Assembly: GCA_020726505.1 (NCBI GenBank)
Contig: JAHLEZ010000017.1
Span: 1,488,001-1,552,000, forward strand
From: Leptodontidium sp. MPI-SDFR-AT-0119
Lineage: Eukaryota; Ascomycota; Leotiomycetes; Helotiales; Leptodontidiaceae
Reading direction: 5' to 3'
Length of the DNA: 64,000 bases
This document shows, piece after piece, positions 35,200 through 45,451 of this stretch. Made by a program: the position numbers and the translations under genes. Within the stretch, counting starts at the first letter, position 1. Each line of letters begins with the position of its first letter. A model generated the notes under the pieces. That model did not search any database. It was not told the origin of the DNA and saw nothing but the letters and a program-made list of their open reading frames with translations.

Positions 35200-38100
35200 C
35201 GCTGCCTTATACACGTACTAGTAGTACTTAAAAGCCCGTTAATAACCCTTAAATCACTAAAACCTCTTCGAAATTATTATATATATACTTAAAACCGACA
35301 ATGTCACTTCTAAAGCTACTTACAGACTATAATTTAAAAGCGCGGAAGGATTAGGCGACATAGCACTTGCGCTTAATATTTTATACTGGCTTTATAAGTA
35401 CACTAAATATAGTAGACCTTAGCGCTCCTGCGACAGGCTATATCCCAAACCACCGACCCAAGGCTCTAACGTTTGAAAGTACTACGTAAGAGGTTACAAA
35501 GACTTAGTTAAGCCAGTATTACGCTAATATTGCAGCTTAAAAAGCAGTAAACCTACAACCGTCCTTAACGCCTGAGTCGTCCGACAACGCGTGGGCTACA
35601 CTTATCCTAGCTATATTGACAGATGCCCTAATAGGAGGGACAAGTCTAAAAGAAGCTAGTCCACCTCTATACCCGACAATTGTAGAGGTGTAGTAGATCT
35701 ACGTAGCACAAGCCAGGAAGTACTAATACACGCTTGCTAAATAGACGAGCTAAAATAACAAGTATATAACTCTATACAACTAGCTCTCCGCAACGGTAGA
35801 CGATTCGCTTTTAGACTCTGCGATTAGGGAACTGGCCGGTAAGAGCGACTTAAGCTTACAAACGTTAGTTAGCACACTTTAGCGCGACATAATACTATTA
35901 AAATCGTCGGTCCTTACAACGGTAGTTACGGAATACGATAAGATTTTAAAGGAGGCACATAAGGGAAAAGTCAACGTTAACTAGTAGATAAAGGACTTCT
36001 TGAAAGTTTACAGGAATGCCAAAGCGTACGATATACCTGAAGTTAAGGGTACTGTGGCTCTAAAGAAGTGATTACGTGTTGTGGAAGCTCACATGCACCC
36101 TAATTAGGCAAATCTTATCCTTAGTACAGTTATACGCGACGATTAACTTAAAAAAGAGTATAGTTTTACTCTTAACGACTATATTTAAGTACTCCTTAGC
36201 ATAAACTAAGAGCACACTATATTTAGGAAGCCCAGGCGTCAAGGAGGGGGGGGTAGTCAATACTTAACCCTTAAAGGAATAAACGATAGTACGTCGGGCG
36301 CAAGCTCTAGTAAATCTCGCTCTCGCGGTTAAAGTAACTTATACCTATATAGTATAAACAGTAAGCACTTCTTTAAGCCGCTCAAGTACTAGAGACTACG
36401 TTATATAGTTAATAGAACGACCACAAAAGGTATAAAATATATACTAAATACTAACGAAGTAACTATAACTCGCAAGAAGTTAGAAACTATAGACTTCAAG
36501 GAGCTTAAGGCCGCTATAGCTAAAGAAGGTTAGAAGTACGTTATAGTAGCCAAAATTACTAGAGCCAATAACACTAGCACCTCTAAACCTACTACTAACG
36601 CCAAAACAGCCGATATTATTATACTTACAAGAAACAAAGACAAAGGCAAAGTTACGTAAGAAGGGACAAGGAGTATTAACGTAGTTATACTTAACCTAAA
36701 CCTTTTTGACGATATAATCTAGGACGACACTTTTAACGCTAGTATCTATAATACTATAGAGTTCTAACGCCACCCTCTATTAGACAGTACTCTAGTTGAC
36801 AATTGCGGCGTAACTCACTTAGTTAACAGTATTAATAAACTAGTCCTGTGGTACAGAAGTGGAGTAGAGCCTTGCGATCAACGTAGGGAGAATTAAAGTG
36901 GTTGATTGTTCTCTAGAATATATAAGGAAATTAGGGGAACACGTTGTTCTCCTGAAAGCGGTATAACGTGGCAGAAACCATATCCAGCGTAGCGCGCAGC
37001 TAACCGAGCATCAGCCCGTGCCTGTACGACAAGTCCCTAGTAGCTTTAAACGCACCACAGGAGAATCAGTTGACGTGGGCACCTTAAACTTACTAATTAT
37101 TAAGAGAAGTACACGTATCTTTAAAAACGTTATATATAGACCTACCGGACTATATACCAGGGACCTGACGCTGTCTAATGTGGCTGTTATAGAGGGGTTC
37201 AATATTAATATTATCTTAGAGAGCCTCCTCGCACAGTCGGGGGTGTAATATAATAGTACTAACACGACTTTACGCGTAAGTAATACTAAAGAGAGCTATA
37301 TAGTAAGAAACCTACAGCGCAAGTAAAACCTTATAGTATTTAAATATAAGCCAGTTAATAACTACTCGCGCTCTTTATAACTGCGTGTATTTATAAAGAC
37401 TCGTAAATCTCCTACTGTAATAATATACCTAACAATTAGTAAACGACTACACCCTCTCAAAAAGTATACCTTTTAAGTATCTCGCCGGTTCTTACGACCC
37501 TAGAGCGACACAACACAGATGTGGCACTTACAGGCTAGTCAGCTCAGTAAAATAGCCCTAGAAGCTCTTATAAAGTATGCCCGCAATGTTCAAATCGACG
37601 GAATCACTAGTATTTAGTGTGAAAGTTATGCTGTGACACACTTAAACTAACGACTATTACGTAAAGAGTTAAACAACAAGTCGCCAAGACCGTTCTTTAG
37701 GGTCGTATAGGACCTGTTTGATTACCTTGTAGGCTATAATAGTATATACTAGCTATTGTTGATTAACGACGAATATAGTGGAAAGCTTTTCGCATTCACA
37801 CTCACGAGCAAAGTTAACGAGTTAATTATAGGAGTGCTTGAAGTATTTGAGGCATAGACTAGACGCTAATACAGTCTGGCTATATACAAAGTCAGGTCTA
37901 ACAACGACACGTCTGTAATTAACACAAGATACTGGACTTAGTACGACTAATAGGCGTTAGATAATGGCATCGAGCTAGAGCCTACTCCTGTCTACACGCA
38001 TAAACCAAATGGGGGTATAGAAAGAGCTAGTGGGGAGTTAATTACTAAGGCCTTGAAAATAATAACAGGCGCTAATCTACTATCTAAGCTGTGGCCGGAA

Positions 38101-41095
38101 GCTGTTTTAACGGCTGCATACCTTTACAATATGTCGCCACTCGCTAGAAGAGCTATGTACTCCCTAAACGAAGTGCTAGAAGTATAGTTTAGGCAGTATT
38201 TTCAGTGATACGATCTACAAATAGTAAAGAGGTTATTAGTCGATTTAAGGCCTGACTAGAGTAATATTTTTGCGTATAGCGCCAAAGCTTACGCGATAAT
38301 TAAAGACCGACAAGCTCTCCGTGACAAGAGAGGCTTTAAGGTCAACCCTTGGGGGCATGTCGGATACTTAGTTGGCTACTGTATAATTAATATATATAAG
38401 GTCTAGATACCCTAGCTAAAGCGTGTAATACGTACCCGAAACGTTGTTTTTAATAAGGCACAGTTTTATAATAAGTAAGTAATAGTCGACTAACTACTAC
38501 TAATACTCAAATAAGTCGTTAATATACTTACAGAGCCTAAGGCCGCTTAAGACGCCGAGTTAGTCATCGAACACGTAGCGGACGAGTATACAGAGGCGAA
38601 AAATAGTATTAAATTAGACAGGCTATTGTCTGACTTAATAGAAGTCGACGAAGTTTCTATAAAAGTAGTCTTACACGTAATTACTAAGGCGGGACTGCCT
38701 ATTCTACGAGAGTACTAGAATAAAATAGTACTGTTAGATTCACGAATTAACACGTTAGAGGACGATATATAACTTAATAAGGACGACATAATAGTTCTAG
38801 TAATAACAAAAAGCCTAGGCATACTAAGACAGACTTAAAGCCAGACATAACGAAACGAATATATCGAGCCTAAGAGGGGTGCTCTAAGTGCGAAACAACT
38901 ACGTTAAATTAAGGGTGCGCGTAAATTAATACCTTAAGTTGTAATTTAGAGTGGAGTACGAGACAGCTAGAGTTAATTACTGAACTAACTTAAAGTAACC
39001 AGTGCAGGTCCAGGAAGTGCATTGTAGTACGAAATCACCTCGTCTGAGGAGGATTACGACGAGCCTGAGGGAGAACAACAACTCCTCTTAGAAAACCTAC
39101 CGTCAGAGACACTAATATAAGGCCTGTTAAACGAGAAAATGTCTTAAGAGACCCTAGACGAAGTGCTACAGGCACTTAACTAAAGCCAATTGAACCCTGT
39201 CTCTCGAGCTTAGCGAAGAAGGCGAGCCAGAGAGACAGTACAGTTAAATAGACGGTTAAAGATAAGGCCGGGAGTATACTCCTTTACGACAAGGGAGCTC
39301 TTAAGCGCCAAGTTTATAAACTAAAAAGACAAGAATTATATACAAATCGTATCCTTTACTACGACGTTCTAGAATAAAGACGTAACGCGAGAAGATAATA
39401 AAGACTATAAAACTATATATACTGTCTTTATAGCTGTAGTCAGTGGCGAAACGATTAAAGTACAGGAAACTATAAGCTCTAAAATAATATAACTATATTA
39501 GGCAAAGCTTCTAATAGTACTAAAGTACTAGCAGAACCTAGACTAGTACCCGTGAGGAGAACGCTTCCGAGAGGACGCACGCAAGGAGATAGAGAACCTT
39601 TAGGCTAGGAAATACTAGTATATTATACTTAAGGTAGACATTAAAACGACGCCTATACTACTGAAATAAGTGTTTACTTATAAAGTTAACTTAGTTAAAT
39701 AACTTATACGTACTAAATCGCGTATTATTATTAGAGGTGACTTATAAGAGGATACTACTATATTCTCCACGTACGCCTTTATACTAGCGGCGAGGTCTTT
39801 TCGTGTTACAATGGCCTTGGCAGCTTAATTTAACTTAGAAGTTAAGTAATACGACGTCGTGAACGCTTTTATTAATATAGAACGAGACAAACGAAGTACA
39901 CCTGTCTACTATTACCTTCTTAACAGTTTTAAGTAGCCCGGCATAGTTATAGAGATCGACAGAGCCTTATATAGCCTACGCGACTCCTTAGCCTTATAAT
40001 ATAGCGACTTCTTAGCCACACTTAAAAGCCTTAGTCTAAAGCCACTTATAAAAGAGCCTTATATATTTATAAACGACAAGCGTATAATATTTGTGGCCTT
40101 TTACGTAAACGACATATAAGTGTTATACTACAAGTTAAACCTCGCTATAATAGCCAAAATTACTAATAGCCTTAATAAAGCTTACGAGCTAACTATAATA
40201 AGTAACGTAAAGTGGTTTTTAGGGGTATAAATTATACGAGACAGATATACGAAAACAGTCACGTTAGTCTACGACACGTATATAAAGAAGGTAGCCCGGA
40301 AATTCAGCTTAGTAGATAGCAACTGCCCGAGTACCCCTCTGCCGTATTACGACTTAGTTAAAAACACTAACAAAGCGACGAAGGCACAAATCAAGGAGTA
40401 CTAAGAAAAGGTCAGATCCGTCTTATACATAACTATTATAATTAGACTAGACGTAGCTTTTACAGCTTTACAGCTGTCGTAATTCTTAACGAACCTAAGC
40501 CAGAAGCACTTATAGGCTATTGATTAGACGATACGTTACTTATTTAGTACACGCTTCTTAGGGATTGTTTATAACTATTAATAGCGTGAAATATAACTTA
40601 TAATAGCGTTTAATACCTCTTTCGTAAATGATTTAGAAACTAAGCGTTCTTTATAAGGGCTTATTATTCTTTTATTCGGGGGTGTTATACTCTAGAAAGT
40701 ATTTAGGCAAGACACAGTTACTACCTCGACTATAGAAGCTGAGCTCTTAGGGGTAAAGCGAATTATAAAGGAAGTTATAGTATTATAGAGGCTCTTTAGA
40801 GAAATATACCTTAATATAGTGTGCCCCTAGAATATCTTTTACGACAACTAACAGACGATTAAACTTATAATTAGAAAAAACTAGCGTATATTAACTAAGC
40901 TTAAGTACGTTAATATTCAGAATATATAGTTACGCCAAGAGTACTAAAAAGGCAGTTTTAAAGTTACGTATCTGCCTAGTAGTGAGATATACGCTAATGG
41001 CCTCACTAAAAACCTCCTACGCCAGAAGTTTAAGACTTTTGTCGTATTACTTAACTTATAAGATATTAAGGCGTTAGTAAAAGAGCTTAATTAAA
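35200..41095 (+). pseudogene. Copia-3 gag-pol remnant
   Basis: The protease reads LLDSTLVDNCGVTHLVNS at about 36778-36831, with the catalytic DN and the downstream HLVN intact, then is cut by the solo LTR. The frame resumes after 37036 with FKRTTGESVDVGTLNLL and NVAVIEGFNINIIL, matching the Copia-1/2 protease. Integrase about 37500-38350 (QMWHLQASQ-like zinc region near 37518). RT about 39560-40480 with FVAFYVNDI near 40090-40115 (first catalytic D changed to N). RNase H about 40620-41080, with TTSTIEAELLGVKRI near 40723-40767. Many TAA/TAG stops. The frame at 37018-37248 starts inside the solo LTR, so its Met is not real. Confidence 0.88.
36847..37031 (-). repeat. Solo LTR of the Copia-1/2 family in Copia-3 protease
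   Basis: 185 bp in - orientation, TGTGGTACAGAAGTGG to TGTACGACA, with perfect target duplications AGTCC (36842-36846 and 37032-37036). It shows that the Copia-1/2 family was active after Copia-3 had inserted. Confidence 0.95.
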
Positions 41096-41318
41096 GCTTA
41101 TATCTTATTACAAAACACACTCTTTTGTTTTCCTTTATATTTTTTAAGGTAACACAGTCACGTCAAGCACGTTCTTTTTAAGTTATTAGAAGGCAGGAAT
41201 TCTATTCTAACTGAAGCCACAACTAAACTAACGCAAAGTAAGTATATAAGGGCCTGTTCTTAAGCTACTTATAAGGTAATAAACTATAACTCTAAAGGGG
41301 CACGTTCTTAAGCCGCTA

Positions 41319-42154
41319 TTAAGTCGCGAACTAAACTATTAACAAGTCTACTAACTCTACTAGTAACTCCTTAATACAGCGGCGGCGGGCAGCCACATCA
41401 CTAGCGACAGCACTAACACTAACACTACGCACAAGTAGGAGGATTAGGCGGGGGGTAACTAGGGCTAGGGCGGCGGCGGCGGCGGCTAAGCTAAAGTCAG
41501 TACGTTTAAAGCCTATTTACAAAAACAAGGTGAACATACCGGGTGGTACAGCAGCTAGAGCGGCAGCTAAGGCGGCGGCTGAGCCTGTCAGTATACTTGA
41601 AGTATGTTTTATAAAGGCAAGGTAAATATACCGGGGGCAGTAATTACTTCTCGGACTGAAGCCCGGAGACGTCTCAACTACTATTTAAAGTTAGCCAGCT
41701 TCAAAAACACAAGAACTAAAGTGAAACTTACTTAGGTACGATTAATACCGCGCTTCTCTTTTATAAAGGCCGCAAAGGCGACCGCAATACTAGGCCTAAT
41801 AAGACCGGCACAACTATAATTCTGACCGTAGCACCGCAGGCACTGCACCGAGCTAACTGCGCTTTAGTAAATGCTAACAAGGAGAGCACCCTTTAAGGCA
41901 GCTTTTACGTATATTAGGCAAGGAACCTCCTTATTAGCACTTGCCTTAACGCGACGGCGAGGGGTGGCTGAGGCGGGGGCGGGGGCGGGCGAGGGAGTGC
42001 GGGGGCGAGCCGTAAGTTATTATAACATATTAAAACTATTTTCAAAAGTACAAAGAGTATAAGGGAAACTTACACTTCTTATTATACGAGTAGCGGCGGC
42101 GTTAGCGGCGCGGGCGGCTTTAGTAGCCTTTCGGCGGGACGAAACACGAGCTAT
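41319..42154 (-). pseudogene. Opposite-strand spliced accessory gene of Copia-3 (Cys-rich protein)
   Basis: Proposed exons: 42154-42074, about 42010-41732, 41680-41632, 41584-41540, 41485-41319; phases 0, 0, 1, 1. The start is ATA in place of ATG, followed by ARVSSRRKATKAARAANAAA. Donors GTAAGT (42073 and 41731) are intact. The acceptor of intron 1 is not AG as read (CG), so that border is uncertain. Exon 2 is 279 nt, the same as in Copia-2. Cysteine motif: C-x2-Y-x13-Y-x8-C-x2-C-x6-C. Exon 3 starts LRRLRASV after a stop, matching ELERLRAPV of Copia-1 right after the same intron. The C-terminus RRRCIKELLVELVDLL aligns with the helical tail of Copia-1/2. Function unknown. The + open frame at 41871-42062 is its shadow. 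Confidence 0.72.
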
Positions 42155-42389
42155 TTTGAAGTATAGTACGCTTAAAGAGGGAAGTTACGATAGGGGGGGA
42201 CACTTACTTATATACTCACGACTACCTATTTAATATGTTTACTTTGGCTACTACTTATCATTTTTCCTTACTGTCTATCGCTTTTATATTGTCAGTTATA
42301 TATTATATACTGATTTCTTATTGTCTATTATGTTTATTAAGCACTTGTTTACTTCGCCAAAGCTTAGTATTGTCCTTGGCGAGGGGGTA

Positions 42390-42585
42390 TGTCGTGCAAG
42401 TTATAGTAGGCCGGCTAAGCGAGCCTAATCAAAGGCACTATAACTAAAGCGCCCACGACCTCCATATTCAGGGAGCTTGAATAGACTATACGTAGATAGA
42501 CAACGATCAATTACAGTACTGCGCATACCTCAATAATACCTCAAATTCGCCTCTATGGAGCCTCTAGGCGTGCTCTTACACGACA
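42390..42585 (+). repeat. Copia-3 3' LTR
   Basis: 196 bp, followed by target duplication CCTTT at 42586-42590. Confidence 0.95.
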
Positions 42586-42590
42586 CCTTT

Positions 42591-43785
42591 ATATAAGTTA
42601 TTAATAATATACCGCTTAGTCTTTAATAATTGTTCTTTAGTTATACGCTAGAGAGGTTTAAAGGACAAGTTGTTTTCCTTAGTAAGCTTAATTTAGTAGT
42701 TTATACTTTAGCGATGCGCTAGCAACTTATTAGAGGCTCGCCGAGAAAAGAGAGGAGTATACTCTTAGTACTTTGCCGAGAGCTTCTTACTTACTAACTT
42801 ATTATCTTGTGCGTACTTAGCCTTTAGGGCCTCCTTTAGAATCAAGTCTCTATTTATTAATACGAGCTTAATACTTAATTAGTTTAAGGCCTTTTACTAG
42901 CGACGAGTTAACTTTTAGTTAATCTCACGTAATAATATTATAAAGGTTTATACTTTATTCTTCTTAGCTTTCTTAAGTTAGAGGTACATTATAAATATCG
43001 CTACTACTAATATTAAGAAGATCTTTATAATAAGCGCCTTTAGTTAATAATTTACTAAAGAGGCTTTACGAGCTCTTCCGTTTTTAAGTAATAATCCCGG
43101 ATTATAAGATATCGAGGGGTTTAATTAATCCTTTATAATATATAAGCGTTCTTTAACTTCTTTAATAAAGCTTAAGGGTTAGATTAGCGAAACGCTAGCG
43201 GTAGGTCGTGTAAAAACCTAAGTCTTAAGGAAATTATTAAGTGCCGCAAGCTTAGCTTGCCTTTAGTAGTAGTTATTTATGTTTATAAGGGTATCCCTTC
43301 GTTTCGCGTTAAGCTAGTGAGACTTAACGATTAACTTATTAAAACGATTAATATTAATAAAGACTCACTAGTTAAAGTACGGCTAAATAGGTATATTTAA
43401 TAGCTATTTTAACTAATTACAGTTCTTTGTATATAACTACTTTAAGTCGTAATACTCGAGGAATTTCCGACTAATTAGGGCGTTAGTGTTTCCTAGGTTA
43501 GTTATTAAAAAGGGGAAGTTAATTCGCCGGCGGTCGATTGTTAAAGTAAGTAAGACGGCTGTATTAATTGGCTTGCCTTTCTTATTATTATAGCTAGTTA
43601 AGACAATTAACTAAGGAGGGATATAAACAAGATATTAAATTACTTAACAAGTTAGTATACAAAAGAGGTTTTAATAGTATTAAAAATATTAGCTCCGTTA
43701 TTAATATGTATAAGTGTTTTAGTAAAGAGTTTATTCCTTTCTAGTTTAATACTAATTAAGAATTATTATTCTTTAATAAGAGTAC
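42591..43785 (-). pseudogene. Gypsy-3 pol, protease to early RT
   Basis: The reverse complement matches Gypsy-1 about 3655-4860 and Gypsy-2 about 22530-23740. It covers protease (near 43650-43700) and the connector to RT. It is bounded by the Copia-3 duplication on the left and the Helitron on the right. Confidence 0.85.
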
Positions 43786-43828
43786 AAGGTCTTCTCCGCC
43801 GGCGGCCCTTCGGGGCCTGCGGGACCTT
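43786..43828. other. Terminal hairpin of the Helitron
   Basis: AAGGTC and GACCTT flank two nested GC palindromes (CCGCCGGCGG and GGCCC-TTCG-GGGCC). It lies exactly at the junction with Gypsy-3 and downstream of the helicase end, where rolling-circle elements carry their transposition terminator hairpin. Confidence 0.7.
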
Positions 43829-43835
43829 GCTTCGC

Positions 43836-44133
43836 GCAGTCGGTTACGGGCAAATATTGATCCGTTACGACTTATCCGTTACGGGATATAATTAATCTAT
43901 AACGACCTGTCACAATAGTAAATAAACAAACAATTAGGCAAACAGTAGTAAATAATAGTAATAGAATTGACCCGTAAACTATAATCAAGTAATCAAAGAC
44001 GTAAGTGTAATAAGTAGTTCCCCCCCCGTAAATAATTCTAGTCTTTCTTTCTTTAATTAACATTACACTGTCAAGTAAGTACTTAATCTACGGGCCTGTT
44101 TTCGATCTATAACAGATACTAACGGACCGTAAG
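43836..44133 (+). promoter_or_regulatory. Upstream region of the Helitron Cys-rich gene
   Basis: Contains CCGTTACG three times near 43850-43890 and an AT-rich stretch. No clear TATA box. The open frame 43872-44063 (-) has no support as a gene. Confidence 0.35.
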
Positions 44134-45085
44134 ATGTCTGCCACCGCTGCCGCCGCCGCAACCTCTGCCGCCGCTACTCTTGCAGCAATTAACTATACTA
44201 CCTCCCTCTCCGCTCCTCTCCTCTCTATATAAGTAATTTCCGGTCACTTTACGGTCTATAACTTAGCTAACAGGCGTCCGTAAGGCCCGCCCTGCCCGCC
44301 CAGGCCACGGGGGCCATGCGTCGGGTTGCGGCCCTGCCCGCGGTCCGCCTCCCGGTTTTACGGCCCGGCCGGGTCTTTAACCTTAGTCGTACTTCTAACT
44401 TAGAGGCACAATTTGTTTAGATAAGTAAGTTTCCCTTCCGAAAATTGTTTTTACTAACCTGTTCTTAGTTGTAACGGACTATTTCGGACTGTTTCGGGCG
44501 TGTAAACATACTAACGGGTGCTAGCTGGACAAATTGTGTCTCTAGGTTGTACACACTACTAGGGAGGCGCTGGCTGCTGGACTGAGTGCGTCCAGCTCGC
44601 TGGCGAGCTGGGACTGTCGTATGGCAACTGCTATTATGGCAGTAAGGGAGCTCGCTGCTCTCTTTGTAAGTAATATTTCCGGACTGATTTTAACTTATTA
44701 CTAATGTTTACGAGTCCGTAGGCGCCGCTGCTGCCCCCGCCGGCCCTCGTGCTAGTCGTGCTGGTCGTGTTAGTTCTTCCACGGGTCGCACCCGTGGTTG
44801 TAGAAATGCCTAAGTCGCTCCTAGTACTCTATTAAGTACGTTTAAACTTATGATTTAAATTGATTTACAGGTCGAAACAGACTGTAATTGACCCGTAACT
44901 AACTCGTAACAGCCCGCCGCCAGTTCCTTACTACTACAGGGCAGATCCGCCGCCCCCGCCGCACCCGCCGCCAGATCTTAGTCGCCCGTGCCGCTCTTTA
45001 TAAGTAGATCGCCGACTCCCTCCGGGAGGAGGCTAATCAAGAGGAGGAGGACTCCTCGGAGGAAGAGGGCTCGATTAAGCTATAA
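44134..45085 (+). pseudogene. Helitron accessory gene, five exons, Cys-rich protein
   Basis: Exons 44134-44232, 44274-44424, 44525-44665, 44722-44835, 44913-45085; phases 0, 1, 1, 1. Introns carry CTAAC-type branch sites and AG acceptors. Together they give 226 codons ending at a natural TAA, with five internal TAA/TAG that fit RIP of Gln codons. Start MSATAAAAATSAAATLAA. Exon 3 has C-x3-C-x13-C-x8-C-x2-C (GCWTECVQLAGE, then YGNCYYGSKGARC), the last Cys split by intron 3 as T/GC. Exon 4 is Arg/Ser/Ala-rich. The C-terminus RRQILVARAALYK, then IADSLREEANQEEEDSSEEE, is a helix with an acidic tail. The 13-8-2 spacing equals that of the Copia-3 accessory gene. A DNA- or nucleoprotein-binding role is only a guess. 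Confidence 0.78.
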
Positions 45086-45297
45086 ATCCCATTACAAGTC
45101 CCCTTCGGGGGTGTAAGTTGAGTTTGTAGGTCCGAAAATCCCATCACAGGTCCCTTACGGGGGTATTACTGCTTTTAAAAATCCCACGGGGTCCCCTACA
45201 GGGGTGTTTACTACTTTCAAAATCCCATTACGGGTCCCCTACGGGGGTGTTTACGGTCTTCAAAAATCCCACGGGGTCCCCTGCGGGGGTGTTATTT
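45086..45297. repeat. Minisatellite of hairpin-forming units
   Basis: About five direct units of 40-52 bp, each with AATCCCA followed by GTCCCCTACGGGGGTGTT or a close variant. The core CCCC-TACG-GGGG is an inverted repeat, so each unit can fold. It lies directly after the stop codon of the accessory gene, in the gap before the helicase stop. Confidence 0.8.
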
Positions 45298-45451
45298 AAA
45301 TTGAAAATAAGTTTGCGGTCCGCCTAAATAACTCTCTACTTTAATATGTAACCTTTAGTGATATACTAACCTGTAACATACACTCGTAAACCTATAAAAT
45401 AGACTATAAGTCGCACAACAAACTACACGACGTACGTAAAACGTTATAAAG
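45298..45451. other. Intergenic gap between the two Helitron genes
   Basis: AT-rich sequence separating the 3' ends of the two convergent genes. No feature beyond AT-richness. Confidence 0.5.

Larger units (their letters stand above)
34918..42585 (+). mobile_element. Copia-3, second Ty1/Copia family, with an opposite-strand accessory gene
   Basis: A 7668-bp element with 196-bp LTRs (34918-35113 and 42390-42585) starting TGTCGTGCAGG and ending CTTACACGACA, target duplication CCTTT (34913-34917 and 42586-42590) in Gypsy-3 RT. The LTR is unrelated to Copia-1/2 apart from TGTCGT...ACA ends. The layout is the same: gag, protease, integrase, RT, RNase H, 1.3-kb 3' segment with an opposite-strand gene, polypurine tract (GGCGAGGGGGTA at about 42378-42389). 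A Copia-1/2-family solo LTR sits in the protease at 36847-37031. RIP-degraded. Confidence 0.95.

Noticed and set aside
37018..37248. 76-codon + frame starting with Met
   Set aside because: The coding sequence is real Copia-3 protease, but the start codon lies in the inserted solo LTR, so it is not an independent gene.
41871..42062. 63-codon + frame, Gly/Ala/Arg-rich
   Set aside because: Complement of the Copia-3 antisense gene exons; composition comes from its GCC/CGC codons.
43836..44133. Possible telomere-like CCGTTACG/CCGTAA repeats
   Set aside because: Not tandem and not TTAGGG; part of the dispersed hexamer pattern in the Helitron.
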